Counted from the stretch's first letter, positions 25,972 through 35,647 are shown. The stretch: DNA of 64,000 nt from Geodermatophilus normandii (GCF_003182485.1 NZ_QGTX01000001.1:3178001-3242000), one strand, 5' to 3'. The notes: generated from the letters alone by a model not told the origin. A program made the numbers and translations.

Positions 25972-27567
25972 TCAGTCGCCGAGGACGACGCGGTCGCGGC
26001 CGCCGCGCTTGGCGCGGTAGAGCCGGGCGTCGGCCCGGCCCAGCAGCTGGGCCGCCGTCCGGTCGGGGACGTCGACGGTGCCGGCCGCGCCGATGCTGAC
26101 CGTCACGGGCAGGTCCCCGGTGAGCGGGCCCCACGGGTGGGCGGCGACGGCGGCGCGGACCTGCTCCAGGTGCCGGGCCGCGGTGCCGGCGTCGACGCCG
26201 GCGAGGACCAGCAGGAACTCCTCGCCGCCCAGCCGCGCGACCAGCGAGCCGGTGCCGGGGGCCGCCTGCTGCAGCAGCCCCGCGACGGCGCGCAGCACCT
26301 CGTCGCCGACGGCGTGCGAGCAGGTGTCGTTGACCCGCTTGAAGTGGTCGAGGTCGAGCAGCGCCACCCACACCTGCCCGCCGTCGGCCAGCATCCGGGG
26401 CAGCTCGTCGTCGACGTGCCGCCGGTTGTGCAGGCCGGTCAGGGGGTCGCGCAGGGACAGCTCGCGCCAGCGGCGGCTCTGCCGGCGCGCCTCGGTCGTC
26501 TCGTACATGGCCTGCATCGCGCGGGCGCGCGACTCGCGCTGCGCCGACTGCTGCTCCACCAGCTCCGCGGTGAACCGCTTGTGCTCCTCGAACGCGGCGC
26601 GGTGGTCGCCGGCGGCGGCGTGCAGCTCGGCCTGCTCGGCGCGGGCCCGCACCCGGATCGAGGTCAGGCCGTGCTCCACGCAGCGGCGGACGCACTCGTC
26701 CAGGGTCGCCTGCGCGGCGTCGACGGCGCCGCGGCGGCGCTGCACCTCGGCCAGGGTGAGCAGGTAGTCCGCGCCGGCGTCGCCGTCGTGCGAGCTGCCG
26801 AGGACCTCGGGCGCCAGGCCGGGGGCGAGGGCCGCCTCGGCCTCGTCGAGCCGGTCGAGGCCCATGAGCGCGCGGGCGACGGTGTCGAGCCTGCCGACGT
26901 CGAGCGGGATCCCCTGCGCGGCGGCCAGGTCCTGCAGGCGGGTGCTGAAGTGCAGCGCGTCGGCGAACCGGCCGGCGAGGGTGTCGGTGTAGGCGCGGTT
27001 GTTGAGGATCCGCAGCTGCCGGTCGACGTCACCGAGGTCCTCGGCCAGCCGCAGGACCGTGGCGTAGCGCTCGGGCGCGGCCGGGTCGCGGGACAGGCCC
27101 AGGACGTCGGCCAGCCGGACCAGGTGGTCGACCCGCAGCGCCGGCAGGGTGTCGTCGTCGAGCAGGTCGACGCTCTGGACCGCGTGCTCCAGCGCTCCGG
27201 CGAGGTCGCCGAGCTCCTGGAACACCGCGGTGAGGACGAAGGAGCTGCGGGCGATGAGGTGCCGCGAACGGGCCTCGGTCGCCCAGCGGTGCACCTCCTG
27301 GGCGATCCGGCCGGCCTCGGCGACCGCACCGCGGCGGCGCATCAGGTCGGCGGCCGCGAGCAGCGCCCGCTGCTCGAGGTCGGGGCGACCGAGCTCGCGG
27401 GCGGTGGCCGCGGCGGCGTCCGCGCGCGCGGCGGCCGGCTCGACGTCGAAGCGGGACAGGGTCTCGAGCTCGTCGAGCGTCGTGAGCAGGACCGCGAGCG
27501 GGTCCGGCGGGCGCCCGGCGCTCCCGGGTGCCGCGCCGCTGTCCGGGCGTACGGCGAGACTGGTCAC
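25972..27567 (-). CDS. TPR-repeat GGDEF diguanylate cyclase
   Basis: A 531-residue soluble protein. About 340 residues of alpha-helical, Ala/Arg/Leu-rich tetratricopeptide-type repeats are followed by a coiled-coil linker (QQSAQRESRARAMQAMYETT) and a GGDEF domain (about 368-530). The catalytic signature reads GGEEF in ARLGGEEFLLVL, preceded by LRDPLTGLHNRRHVDDEL and LLDLDHFKRVNDT. It should synthesise cyclic di-GMP from GTP. An RxxD inhibitory site is not obvious before GGEEF. There is no membrane helix or PAS/GAF sensor; the TPR part may sense a protein partner. The start is the GTG at 27567, with only a weak G-rich site. Confidence 0.87.
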   Translation of the reverse strand: MTSLAVRPDSGAAPGSAGRPPDPLAVLLTTLDELETLSRFDVEPAAARADAAAATARELGRPDLEQRALLAAADLMRRRGAVAEAGRIAQEVHRWATEARSRHLIARSSFVLTAVFQELGDLAGALEHAVQSVDLLDDDTLPALRVDHLVRLADVLGLSRDPAAPERYATVLRLAEDLGDVDRQLRILNNRAYTDTLAGRFADALHFSTRLQDLAAAQGIPLDVGRLDTVARALMGLDRLDEAEAALAPGLAPEVLGSSHDGDAGADYLLTLAEVQRRRGAVDAAQATLDECVRRCVEHGLTSIRVRARAEQAELHAAAGDHRAAFEEHKRFTAELVEQQSAQRESRARAMQAMYETTEARRQSRRWRELSLRDPLTGLHNRRHVDDELPRMLADGGQVWVALLDLDHFKRVNDTCSHAVGDEVLRAVAGLLQQAAPGTGSLVARLGGEEFLLVLAGVDAGTAARHLEQVRAAVAAHPWGPLTGDLPVTVSIGAAGTVDVPDRTAAQLLGRADARLYRAKRGGRDRVVLGD

Positions 27568-27619
27568 GAGCCCCCATCGGCAGCCGCAGGACCCGGCGAC
27601 AGGGCAGTCACGGGAGGCA

Positions 27620-27633
27620 CACCCGGTCGGGTG
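27620..27633. promoter_or_regulatory. Inverted repeat upstream of the cyclase gene
   Basis: CACCCG-GT-CGGGTG lies 53 bases before the diguanylate cyclase start. The 208-base gap 27568-27775 holds nothing else I can support. It is a possible operator, with weak evidence at this GC content. Confidence 0.25.
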
Positions 27634-27775
27634 AGGCCGGTGCGGGTGGGGGAGACGGCCATGCGCACCTCCCGGCCGAGGAATCCGCTGCAGCGCTCCG
27701 GTCCGGCGGGCGCTGTGCCCTCCATCACACCAGACGAGGTCCCCGTCGGCGAGGAACCACCCCGCACGTCGTCCC

Positions 27776-28654
27776 TCACACGGGGCGGCGGCGGAGCATG
27801 CCCTCCTGGACGACGGTGAGCACCAGCCGGCCGTCGCGGTCGAAGACGCGGCCCGAGCAGAGCGCCCGGCCGCCGGCGGAGAAGGCGCTCTCCTGCTCGA
27901 AGCACAGCCACGTGTCGGCGCGGGCCGGCCCGTGGAACCAGACGGCGTGGTCGAGGCTGGCGGTGGCCAGGTCCGGCGCCCCGATCACCGTGCCGTGCGG
28001 CGCGACGGCGACCGACAGCAGCAGCATGTCGGTGGCGTAGGCCAGCGCGCACGCGTGCAGTCGCGGGTCGCCGGGCAGCGCCTCCCGGGAGCGGAACCAG
28101 AACCGCTGCCGCGGCGGCGCCGCCTCGCCCCGGCCGGCGGCCACCCGGGGCAGCGCGCCGTCGAAGCGGAAGTCGAACGGGTGCCGGCGGTCCAGCCACG
28201 ACAGCCACTCCAGGACCGCTGCCGGGGCGCCGGTCAGCGCCTCCTCCGGCTCCGGCAGCGTCTCCGGTGCAGGCGCGTCGAGCACGGGCACCTGGTGCTC
28301 GGGGCCGTCCTCGGGCCGGGCGAAGGACGCCGTCAGCACCAGGGTGGTCCGCCCGTGCTGGACGGCCGTCACCTCGCGGGTGGCGTAGCTGCCGCCGTCG
28401 CGGACCCGCGTGACCCGCAGGTCGGTCGGCGCGGCCGGGTCGCCGGCGCGGACGAAGTAGGCGTGCAGCGAGTGCACCGCCCGGTCGGCGGGGACGGTCG
28501 CGGTGGCCGCCAGCAGCGACTGGGCCACCACCGCGCCGCCGAACGCGCGGTCGGCCGGGACGCCGCGCGGGCGGCCGCGGAACAGGTCGGGCCCGGCCTC
28601 GTCGACGTCGAGCAGGGCGATCAGCCCACCGGGCACCGGATCCGTCCCCGCCAC
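27776..28654 (-). CDS. tesB: Acyl-CoA thioesterase II
   Basis: A 292-residue double hot-dog thioesterase that hydrolyses acyl-CoA to free acid and CoA. Family landmarks are DLFRGRPRGVPADRAFGG near residue 23, SLHAYFVRAGDP, the middle FWFRSREALPGDPRLHACAL and the second-domain catalytic region LATASLDHAVWFHGP with its conserved Asp. The N-terminal half carries the first hot-dog and the C-terminal half the second, as in E. coli TesB (286 residues). The start is a GTG at 28654. The lipoprotein gene lies 52 bases upstream on the same strand. The role is probably to balance CoA pools during fatty acid breakdown. Confidence 0.88.
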   Translation of the reverse strand: MAGTDPVPGGLIALLDVDEAGPDLFRGRPRGVPADRAFGGAVVAQSLLAATATVPADRAVHSLHAYFVRAGDPAAPTDLRVTRVRDGGSYATREVTAVQHGRTTLVLTASFARPEDGPEHQVPVLDAPAPETLPEPEEALTGAPAAVLEWLSWLDRRHPFDFRFDGALPRVAAGRGEAAPPRQRFWFRSREALPGDPRLHACALAYATDMLLLSVAVAPHGTVIGAPDLATASLDHAVWFHGPARADTWLCFEQESAFSAGGRALCSGRVFDRDGRLVLTVVQEGMLRRRPV

Positions 28655-28706
28655 CGTGCCCCCTGTCCGCCCGACCGACCGGTGCAGTGAACCACCCGCC
28701 CGGAGG

Positions 28707-29852
28707 TCACCCGACGAGCACGGCGACCACGTCGGAGTCCCCGCAGGAGCCGGCCGCGACGCCCGAGGTGCCGTCGGCCGCGAGGTCGAGGGCGGCGTAG
28801 CCGCCCAGGCCCTCGCACGAGGCGAGCGGTTCCCCCAGCTCGCCGGTGGCCGGGTCGAGGGTCACGACCACGGGATCGGCACCGCCCCGTCCCCACGAGA
28901 GCGTCACGAGGCCCGCCGACGGGCCGGCGACCACGGCCTCCACCGGGCCGGTTAAGTCCGCGTCGACGGTGCTCACCAGGTCTCCGCCGGAGAAGACCGA
29001 GACCTGCCGGCCGTCCCGCACCTCGGTGAGGACGACGAGGTCGCCGTCCCCGGCCGCCCCGACCGAGACCTCCGTGTACTCCGTCGCCCCGATCGCCGCG
29101 ACGACGCCGAAGGGTGCGACCACCGGCTCCAGGCCGGCGTCGTACTCGGCGACCCAGTCGCGCGCGCCCCCCGTCACGGGGTTGCTGATGACGGCCACGA
29201 CCCCGCCGTCCGGGCGCGGCAGCAGCTGGTACGCCCGCGCCCGCGGGTCGAGCCCGTCGCCCAGCGGCGCCTCCCCGGTCACCTCGCCGGTGGCGGCGTC
29301 CACGGTGACCAGCCGGGCGACCGCGCCCTGCTCCTCCACCGGCGCCAGGCTGAGGTACACGGTGCCGCCGTCGGGGGACGTCGCCGAGGCCAGCACGGCC
29401 CCGGTCCCCGCGACGCGCCGCTCCGCCGGCTCACCGTCGCCGATGGTCAGGAGCACCGGCCCCTCGCCGTCGCTCCCGGCCAGCAGCAGCCCGCCGTCGG
29501 CGCCGCGGTGCAGGGCTGCCCCCCGGTGGAGCGCCGGCAGGTCGACGACCTCGCCGGCCTCGGGCCCGTCGTCCCCGGGCAGCACCTCGACCAGCCGGAC
29601 GGCCTCGCCCCAGGTGAGGACGTACGCGCGGCCGTCGGGCAGCGCGGCGACGTCGAGCACCTGCACCCGGGACAGGTCGGGGTGCGGTGCACCGGCGAGC
29701 GCGCCCAGGTCGACGGTGCCGAGCACCTCGTCGAACGGCTCCGGGGCGGCGGCGGTGGCGGTCCCGCCGGGAGCGGCGGTGCAGCCGGCCAGCACCAGGG
29801 CGGCGGCCGGGAGGAGGGCGAGGAGGGCGGGGCGGTGGCGGGTCGCGGTCAC
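28707..29852 (-). CDS. Lipoprotein with beta-propeller-like repeats
   Basis: A 381-residue exported lipoprotein. The N-terminus has arginine, a hydrophobic stretch and the lipobox LVLAGC, so it should be acylated at the Cys near residue 24. The mature part has recurring blocks of about 45 residues rich in Gly, Asp and Val (LPDGRAYVLTWGE, SPDGGTVYLSLAP, RPDGGVVAVISN, AADGTSGVAAGS) typical of a beta-propeller. Two pairs of cysteines occur near the C-terminus. I do not recognise a specific family or activity. It ends just before the thioesterase gene. Confidence 0.7.
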   Translation of the reverse strand: MTATRHRPALLALLPAAALVLAGCTAAPGGTATAAAPEPFDEVLGTVDLGALAGAPHPDLSRVQVLDVAALPDGRAYVLTWGEAVRLVEVLPGDDGPEAGEVVDLPALHRGAALHRGADGGLLLAGSDGEGPVLLTIGDGEPAERRVAGTGAVLASATSPDGGTVYLSLAPVEEQGAVARLVTVDAATGEVTGEAPLGDGLDPRARAYQLLPRPDGGVVAVISNPVTGGARDWVAEYDAGLEPVVAPFGVVAAIGATEYTEVSVGAAGDGDLVVLTEVRDGRQVSVFSGGDLVSTVDADLTGPVEAVVAGPSAGLVTLSWGRGGADPVVVTLDPATGELGEPLASCEGLGGYAALDLAADGTSGVAAGSCGDSDVVAVLVG

Positions 29853-29907
29853 GCGGCGACCCTCGCGGCGGGCGCTTGCGGGCCGCTGCGCCCCCGCTTG
29901 CCGCCGG

Positions 29908-31446
29908 TCAGTCCCCGGCCAGCAGGGCCCGCACCGCCTCGACGTCGTCGGCCTGGCCGGCGGTCTTGTCCGGCCGGTACCGCAGGACGCGCGCGAAGCG
30001 CAGCGCGACGCCGCCGGGGTAGCGGGGACTGCGCTGGGCGCCGTCGAGGGCGATCTCGACGACGAGCTCGGGCTCCAGCTCCAGGCCCCAGGGGTGCTCG
30101 GCCCGGGCGTGTGCCGGGAAGGTACGGGTCTGCCAGGCCAGCAGCTCGTCGGTCATCCCCTTGAACGTCTTGCCGACCATCACCGGCTCCCCGCCGTCGG
30201 GATCGCGGGCGCCGAGGTGGATGTTGGACAGCGTCCCGGTGCGCCGGCCGTACCCCCACTCCGCGCCGAGGACGACGAGGTCGAGGGTGTGCACCGGCTT
30301 GACCTTCTGCCAGGCGCGGCCGCGGCGGCCGGCGGCGTAGGGGGCGTCGAGCGCCTTGACGACCACGCCCTCGTGACCGGCGCCCAGCGCCTCGTCGAGC
30401 ACGGCGGCGGCCTGCTCCGGCGTCGGCCGGCGCACGCCCGGCATCCGCAGCGGCGCGTGCTCGTCGCCGGCGAGCAGCCCGGCCAGCGCGTCGAGGCGGA
30501 CCGACAGCGGCTCGTCGATCAGGTCGCGGCCGTCGAGGTGCAGCACGTCGAAGAGGAAGGGGCTCAGCAGGACGGCCGCGTCCTCGGCGGCTCCGTCGCT
30601 GCCGAAGCGGCTCATCGTGTCCTGGAAGGCGCGCGGGCGGCCGTCGTCGTCCAGCGCCAGGGTCTCCCCGTCGAGCACGGCGGTGCGGCAGGGCAGCGCG
30701 CGCACCCGCTCGACGAGCTCGGGCACGCCCCCGGTCACCTCACGCAGGGTGCGGGTCCACACCCGGACGTCGTGGCCGTCGCGGTGCACCTGGATCCGGG
30801 CGCCGTCGAGCTTGTGCTCCACGGTGACGTCGGGGCCGAGGTCGGCCAGTGCGGCGTCCAGCGAGGAGCCCGGGCTGGCCAGCATCGGCCGCACCGGCCG
30901 GCCCACCCGCAGCGTCACGGCCGACAGCGCCTCCTGCCCCCCGCCCAGCGCGAGCGCGGCGGTCTCGTCCAGCCGGCCGGCGAGCATCATGGCGCGCCGC
31001 ACCCCCGGCGCCGGGACGCCGGCCGCGGCGGCGACCGCGTCGAGGACGACGCCCTCCAGCGCGCCCTGGCGCAGCTCCCCGCCGACCAGCCGGACCAGGA
31101 AGCGCTGCTCGTCGGCGGTGGCGGCCGCGAGCAGCTCCGCCAGCAGCGCCTCGCGGCGGGCGGCCGAGCCGCTGCCGGCGGTGCCCGCCAGCGCGGTGAG
31201 CGTCGCGTCGACCGCGGCCACGGTCAGCGACGGCGCCCCGGCGGCCGGCGGCGCGGCCCTCGCCAGCGTGCGCCAGCCGACCCCGACCCGGCCCTGCGGC
31301 AGCTCGCCGGCCAGCCACGCGGCCACCGGCCCGACCTCGCCCGGGTCCGCCGCCCGCAGCGCCGCGGCGATGGCCTGCGCCTTGGCGGTGCGCGAGCGGG
31401 TGGCCGCCACGGCGGCGGAGGCGGCGACGACGTCGGCGAGCAGCAC
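29908..31446 (-). CDS. ligB: ATP-dependent DNA ligase, LigB type
   Basis: A 512-residue ATP-dependent ligase. An N-terminal helical domain (about residues 1-200) precedes the adenylation domain. The nucleotidyl motif I is VEHKLDGARIQVH near residue 215, with the adenylated lysine. Motif III follows as FLFDVLHLDG, motif IV in GHEGVVVKAL and motif V in GRAWQKVKPVHTLDLVV, and an OB-fold C-terminal part follows. Length and order match mycobacterial LigB, a nonessential ligase used alongside NAD-dependent LigA. The start is the GTG at 31446, because CAGCAT lies six bases upstream (leaderless). It is divergent from the DUF6394 gene. Confidence 0.88.
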   Translation of the reverse strand: MLLADVVAASAAVAATRSRTAKAQAIAAALRAADPGEVGPVAAWLAGELPQGRVGVGWRTLARAAPPAAGAPSLTVAAVDATLTALAGTAGSGSAARREALLAELLAAATADEQRFLVRLVGGELRQGALEGVVLDAVAAAAGVPAPGVRRAMMLAGRLDETAALALGGGQEALSAVTLRVGRPVRPMLASPGSSLDAALADLGPDVTVEHKLDGARIQVHRDGHDVRVWTRTLREVTGGVPELVERVRALPCRTAVLDGETLALDDDGRPRAFQDTMSRFGSDGAAEDAAVLLSPFLFDVLHLDGRDLIDEPLSVRLDALAGLLAGDEHAPLRMPGVRRPTPEQAAAVLDEALGAGHEGVVVKALDAPYAAGRRGRAWQKVKPVHTLDLVVLGAEWGYGRRTGTLSNIHLGARDPDGGEPVMVGKTFKGMTDELLAWQTRTFPAHARAEHPWGLELEPELVVEIALDGAQRSPRYPGGVALRFARVLRYRPDKTAGQADDVEAVRALLAGD

Positions 31447-31452
31447 CCCGCC

Positions 31453-31458
31453 ATGCTG
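31453..31458 (-). promoter_or_regulatory. -10 element of leaderless ligB
   Basis: CAGCAT on the minus strand, then six bases, then the GTG at 31446. Confidence 0.45.
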
Positions 31459-31584
31459 GCAGCCGGTCCCGACACCGCGGGCCGGGCGCGACGGCGTCAC
31501 GGCGCCCGGCCCGGCCGGCGTCCCCGGCGCCGGTGCCTGCGCGGCGCTAGGGTCGGCTCCGCGTCGGAGGGGGGTGGTCGCAGC

Positions 31585-31971
31585 GTGAACCTCGAGAAGG
31601 TCGTCTTCGGCTTCTTCGTGCTGCTCGCCGCGACGCTGAACTTCGGCTTCTTCATCGGCGACATCGAGGACCCCGAGCAGCACAACGTCTACGAGCTGTT
31701 CGCCGCGCTGGTGGTCAGCCTGATCGCCACGGTGCTGAAGTTCGGTGACCGCACCCAGATCGGCGCCGTCCACCTCGCCACCAGCCTGGTCGCCGACCTG
31801 CAGCTGATCGCGGCCACGATCACCTGGGCCTGGGCGGTGCACGTCTCCGCCGACGGGCTGACCGCCAACGCGACGGCGAGCATGGTGTCGCTGTCGGGCG
31901 GTGCCCTGCTGGCCAACGTGGTGTCGGTGGTGCTGCTCGTCGTCGAGACCGTGTCCTTCCAGCGCCACTGA
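31585..31971 (+). CDS. DUF6394-family membrane protein
   Basis: A 128-residue protein with four membrane helices (about residues 5-25, 38-55, 65-88 and 100-125). The sequence VVFGFFVLLAATLNFGFFIG followed by HNVYELFAALVVSLIATVLK matches the DUF6394 family, which often lies next to TrkA-type potassium channel genes, as it does here. The GTG at 31585 follows GGAGGGGGG with normal spacing. A TAGGGT at 31548-31553 may be its -10. It ends 19 bases before the channel gene, so they form an operon. I infer an accessory subunit of the channel. Confidence 0.78.
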   Translation: MNLEKVVFGFFVLLAATLNFGFFIGDIEDPEQHNVYELFAALVVSLIATVLKFGDRTQIGAVHLATSLVADLQLIAATITWAWAVHVSADGLTANATASMVSLSGGALLANVVSVVLLVVETVSFQRH

Positions 31972-31990
31972 CCGGCCGCCACCGACCGCC

Positions 31991-33778
31991 ATGGAGACCG
32001 CGCCGCCGCCCCCGGTGACCACCCGGGGCCGCCGCGTGCGCCGCCGGGCGCCGGTGGTGCCCCGCGCGGAGGGGTCCGCGACGGTGTTCGTCGTCCTCCG
32101 CCGGATGCGCGCGCCGCTGATCACGCTGATCGTCATCTTCTTCGTCAGCGTCCTGGGGCTCTCGCTCATCCCGGGGACCGACGCCGAGGGGCAGCCGGCG
32201 CGGCTGAGCCTGTTCGACGCGTTCTACGTCATGAGCTACACGGCGACGACGATCGGCTTCGGCGAGATCCCCTACGCGTTCGGCTACGCGCAGCGCCTGT
32301 GGGTGACCGGGACGATCTACCTGACCGTCATCGGGTGGGCCTACGCGATCGGCTCGCTGCTGGCGCTGCTGCAGGACCGCGCGTTCCGCCAGGCGCTGGC
32401 GCTGCGGCACGTGTCGCGCAAGGTCACCCGGCTGCGCGAGCCGTTCCTGCTCATCTCCGGGTACGGGCAGGCCGGCGAGCGGCTCGGGGCCTCCCTCGAC
32501 GCCCTGGGCCGCCGGTTCACCGTCGTCGACATCGCCGACGCCCGCATCGACGCCCTGGAGATCGCCAGCCACCGGGCCGACGTCCCGGGGATCGTCGGCG
32601 ACGCCCGCGACCCGCACGTGCTGGGCGTGGCCGGGCTGGGGCACCCGTACTGCGAGGGCGTGCTGGCCGTCACCGGCGACGACGAGGCCAACCTCGCGGT
32701 GACGATGGCCGCCGCGCTGCTGCGCCCCGAGCTGCCGGTGGTCGCCCGCACGACGTCGGCGATGGTGGCCGAGCGGATGTGCGGCTTCGGGTCGCCGACG
32801 ATCATCAACCCCTTCGACCGGTTCGGCGACCACCTGCGCCTGGCCCTGCGGACCCCGGCGTCATACCAGCTCATGACCTGGCTGGAGAGCGGCCCGGGCG
32901 CCGAGATCCCGCCGCGGGGGAAGGCGCCGGCGCCGGGCCGGTGGGTGGTGTGCGGGTACGGCCGGTTCGGCCGGCACTTCGCCGCCGACCTGCGCGCCGA
33001 GGGCCTGGAGGTGACGACCGTCGACCCCTCCCCGGAGGAGGAGCCGACCGTCGTCGGGGACGCCGCGGACCCCGACGTCATCCGCCGGGCCGACCTGGCG
33101 ACCGCGGTCGGACTGGTCGCGGGCACGGACAACGACACGACCAACCTCTCGCTGGTCGCCGAGGCGCGGCGGATCAACCCCGACCTGTTCGTCGCCGCCC
33201 GCCAGAACCAGCCCGCCGACGCCGCCCTGTTCGCCGCGATGGAGGTCGACGCGCTGCTCGTGCCGACCGAGGTGGTCGCCCACGACGCCTACGCCCGGCT
33301 GAGCACGCCGCTGCTGTGGCGCTTCCTGCGCGAGCTGCCGCGCCAGTCCGACGCGTGGTCGGCGGGCGTCGTCGAGCGGCTGCTGGACGCCTGCGGCAGC
33401 CACCTCGAGGCGTTGTGGAAGGTGCGGCTGACCGCCGACGACGCGCCGGCGCTGTACCCGCGGCTGGCCGGCGGGCGGTTCCGCCTCCGCGACCTGCTGC
33501 GCGACCCCGCCGACCGGGACCAGGCACTCCTCGCCGTCCCGCTGCTGGCGCTGCGCGGCGGGGACGCGCTGCTCGCGCCCGAGGGGGACCTGGTGCTCGA
33601 GCCCGGCGACGAGCTGCTGTTCGCCGGCCGGGCGGCGGTGCACCGCGAGGTCGAGGCGACGATGTTCATCGACGGCGTCGCCGACTACCTGCTCACCGGC
33701 CAGCGGGTGCCGCAGAGCTGGATCTGGCGGAAGCTGACCCGGTCGGCGCCGGTGCCGGACGCGACCGCCGCCTCCTGA
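31991..33778 (+). CDS. Potassium channel with two RCK/TrkA-N domains
   Basis: A 595-residue inner-membrane protein. The first membrane helix (near residues 37-58, LITLIVIFFVSVLGL) is followed by a pore loop whose selectivity filter reads TATTIGFGEIP (residues 84-94) and a second helix. The long cytoplasmic part has two Rossmann-like RCK domains, with ISGYGQAGERLG near 155 and VVCGYGRFGRHFAADL near 318. Each is followed by acidic NAD/nucleotide-binding strands, then RCK-C-like segments. The filter TIGFG is close to the canonical TVGYG. The architecture is that of a ligand-gated two-TM potassium channel. ATG 31991 follows a short gap after the DUF6394 gene. Confidence 0.88.
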   Translation: METAPPPPVTTRGRRVRRRAPVVPRAEGSATVFVVLRRMRAPLITLIVIFFVSVLGLSLIPGTDAEGQPARLSLFDAFYVMSYTATTIGFGEIPYAFGYAQRLWVTGTIYLTVIGWAYAIGSLLALLQDRAFRQALALRHVSRKVTRLREPFLLISGYGQAGERLGASLDALGRRFTVVDIADARIDALEIASHRADVPGIVGDARDPHVLGVAGLGHPYCEGVLAVTGDDEANLAVTMAAALLRPELPVVARTTSAMVAERMCGFGSPTIINPFDRFGDHLRLALRTPASYQLMTWLESGPGAEIPPRGKAPAPGRWVVCGYGRFGRHFAADLRAEGLEVTTVDPSPEEEPTVVGDAADPDVIRRADLATAVGLVAGTDNDTTNLSLVAEARRINPDLFVAARQNQPADAALFAAMEVDALLVPTEVVAHDAYARLSTPLLWRFLRELPRQSDAWSAGVVERLLDACGSHLEALWKVRLTADDAPALYPRLAGGRFRLRDLLRDPADRDQALLAVPLLALRGGDALLAPEGDLVLEPGDELLFAGRAAVHREVEATMFIDGVADYLLTGQRVPQSWIWRKLTRSAPVPDATAAS

Positions 33779-33803
33779 CCGCGCGCCGACGGGGGGAGTT
33801 CCC

Positions 33804-35018
33804 GTGGCCGAGCAGGGACCGGTCCGGCGGTTGCTCGACGGCCTCACCGGCCGTGGGGACTCCGTCCGCCCGCCGCAGCTGCGCACCGACGACAACCGCT
33901 CGGCCTCGCGCCTGGAGCTGTTCTTCGACCTGGCGTTCGTCCTCGTCGTGGCCGAGCTGGCCATCGCCCTGCGCGAGGACGTGACGCCGCACGGCTTCCT
34001 CGTCTTCGGCGGGCTGTTCGCGACGGTGTGGTGGTCGTGGGTGAGCTCCACGCTCTACGCCAACCGCTTCGACCACGACGACGTCGTCTACCGGCTGTAC
34101 AAGCTCGGCAGCATGGCGGCCGTCGTCGGGCTGGCGGCGTCGGCGTCGGAGGCGACGAAGGAGCGCTTCGTCCCCTTCGTGCTCTGCCACGTCGCGCTGC
34201 GCGTGATGCTGCTCCTGCAGTACCGCCGGGCGCACCGGCACGTCCCGGAGGCGCGGCCGATCACGCGGCTGTACCTGCTCGGGGCGGGCGCCGGGGCCGT
34301 GCTGTGGGCCGTGTCGCTCGCGGTGCCGCGGCCGGCGGCCTACGCGCTGTGGGCGGCCGCGGTCCTGGCCGAGGCGCTCGTGCCGCTGCTGGCGACGCGG
34401 TCGCGGGCCGACGTGCCGCTGCACGTCGAGCACCTGCCCGAGCGGTTCGCGCTGTTCGTCATCCTCGTGCTGGGCGAGCCGGTGGCCGCGATCGCGCACG
34501 GGCTCTACGACGCGGAGTGGTCGGGTGCCGCGCTGCCGGTGGCGGCGCTGGGGTTCGTGCTCGCCGCGGCCCTGTGGTGGAGCTACTTCGACCTCGCCGG
34601 CGCGCGGGCGAAGAAGCTGCTCGACGAGGCAGGGGAGTCCAACGGCGCGCACTCCCACGACGTCTACGTCTTCGGGCACCTGCCCCTGACCCTGGCGCTG
34701 GCGACGGTGGGCGCCGGCCTGGAGCTCGCCGTCGTCGAGGCCGGGGCGGGCGAGGTGCCGGCGGGGACCCGGCTGCTGGTGGCCGGCGGGGTCGCGGTCT
34801 ACCTGGCCTCGGCGAGCCTCACCGCGTCGGCGATGACGGGGGACTCCCGCCGCGGGTGGTGGTGGCCGCTGCTGGCCGCCGTCGTCGCCGCGCTCGACGC
34901 GCTGCTGGAGCTGCCGGCCGTGGTGGTGATCGGCACGCTGGCCGCACTCGTCGGCCTCGTGGTGGTCGCCGGCTCGGTGCAGCGGTCCTCCGGCGACCTG
35001 GAGACCGAGGAGGTCTGA
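33804..35018 (+). CDS. Low temperature requirement A (LtrA) family protein
   Basis: A 404-residue polytopic membrane protein of the LtrA family, with about ten to twelve predicted helices. The diagnostic N-terminus RLELFFDLAFVLVVAELA (residues 36-53) and the later LPERFALFVILVLGEPVAAI are present. LtrA was named for low-temperature growth in Listeria; its biochemical role is not established. The GTG at 33804 follows GGGGGGAG. It is 25 bases after the potassium channel gene on the same strand and about 100 bases before the universal stress gene, so it belongs to the same stress-type group. Confidence 0.87.
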   Translation: MAEQGPVRRLLDGLTGRGDSVRPPQLRTDDNRSASRLELFFDLAFVLVVAELAIALREDVTPHGFLVFGGLFATVWWSWVSSTLYANRFDHDDVVYRLYKLGSMAAVVGLAASASEATKERFVPFVLCHVALRVMLLLQYRRAHRHVPEARPITRLYLLGAGAGAVLWAVSLAVPRPAAYALWAAAVLAEALVPLLATRSRADVPLHVEHLPERFALFVILVLGEPVAAIAHGLYDAEWSGAALPVAALGFVLAAALWWSYFDLAGARAKKLLDEAGESNGAHSHDVYVFGHLPLTLALATVGAGLELAVVEAGAGEVPAGTRLLVAGGVAVYLASASLTASAMTGDSRRGWWWPLLAAVVAALDALLELPAVVVIGTLAALVGLVVVAGSVQRSSGDLETEEV

Positions 35019-35119
35019 CCCGGCCGGCGCACAGGGACCTCCGACCCTCCCGCCGGCCGCCGGGTCGGCGTGCACTGGAGCCGGCGGGTCGTCGAGGACC
35101 GGCCGGGAGGTGCGCTGCC

Positions 35120-35647
35120 GTGGACGCGTTCCCGGGAGGCGGCGGTGCCGTGGGTGGCGGGATCGTCGTCGGGGTCGACGGGTCGGCGTGCGCGCGGACG
35201 GCGCTGGCATGGGCCGGCCGGCTGGCCGCCCGGTCCGGCATGCCGCTCCTGGTGGTCCGCGGCTGGAGCCTGACCACCGCACCGCGGCCGGACTGCTGGG
35301 AGCCGGCGTACGTGCCGCCGCTGTCGGAGTACGAGGCGGCGGTGCGCCGCGCGCTCGCCGACGACGTCGCCGCGGCCGGGGTGCCCGCCGACGTCGCGGT
35401 GACCTGCACCGCGGTGCACCGCGCCCCCGTCGACGCCCTGCTCGGGGCGGCCGGGGGTGCCGAGCTGCTCGTCGTGGGCGCCCGCGGGCGCGGGGGCGCC
35501 CGCGGGCGGCTGCTGGGATCGGTGGCCACGTCGGTGCTCCGGGCGGCGGACTGCCCGGTGACCGTCGTGCGCCCGGGCAGGACGGCGCCCGGGGCGGGCG
35601 CCACGAGGGAGGAGCGCCATGAGCACGTCAGCACCGACGCCCGGTGA
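35120..35647 (+). CDS. Universal stress protein (UspA family)
   Basis: A 175-residue cytoplasmic protein with one Usp domain. It starts with IVVGVDGSACARTALAWAGR and ends with the ATP-binding signature GARGRGGARGRLLGS, then VATSVLRAADCPVTVV (G-2x-G-9x-G-S/T pattern). Such proteins bind ATP and rise under starvation, hypoxia or damage. The GTG at 35120 has GGGAGG nine bases upstream. The last 29 bases overlap the next gene in a different frame, so translation is probably coupled. Confidence 0.87.
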   Translation: MDAFPGGGGAVGGGIVVGVDGSACARTALAWAGRLAARSGMPLLVVRGWSLTTAPRPDCWEPAYVPPLSEYEAAVRRALADDVAAAGVPADVAVTCTAVHRAPVDALLGAAGGAELLVVGARGRGGARGRLLGSVATSVLRAADCPVTVVRPGRTAPGAGATREERHEHVSTDAR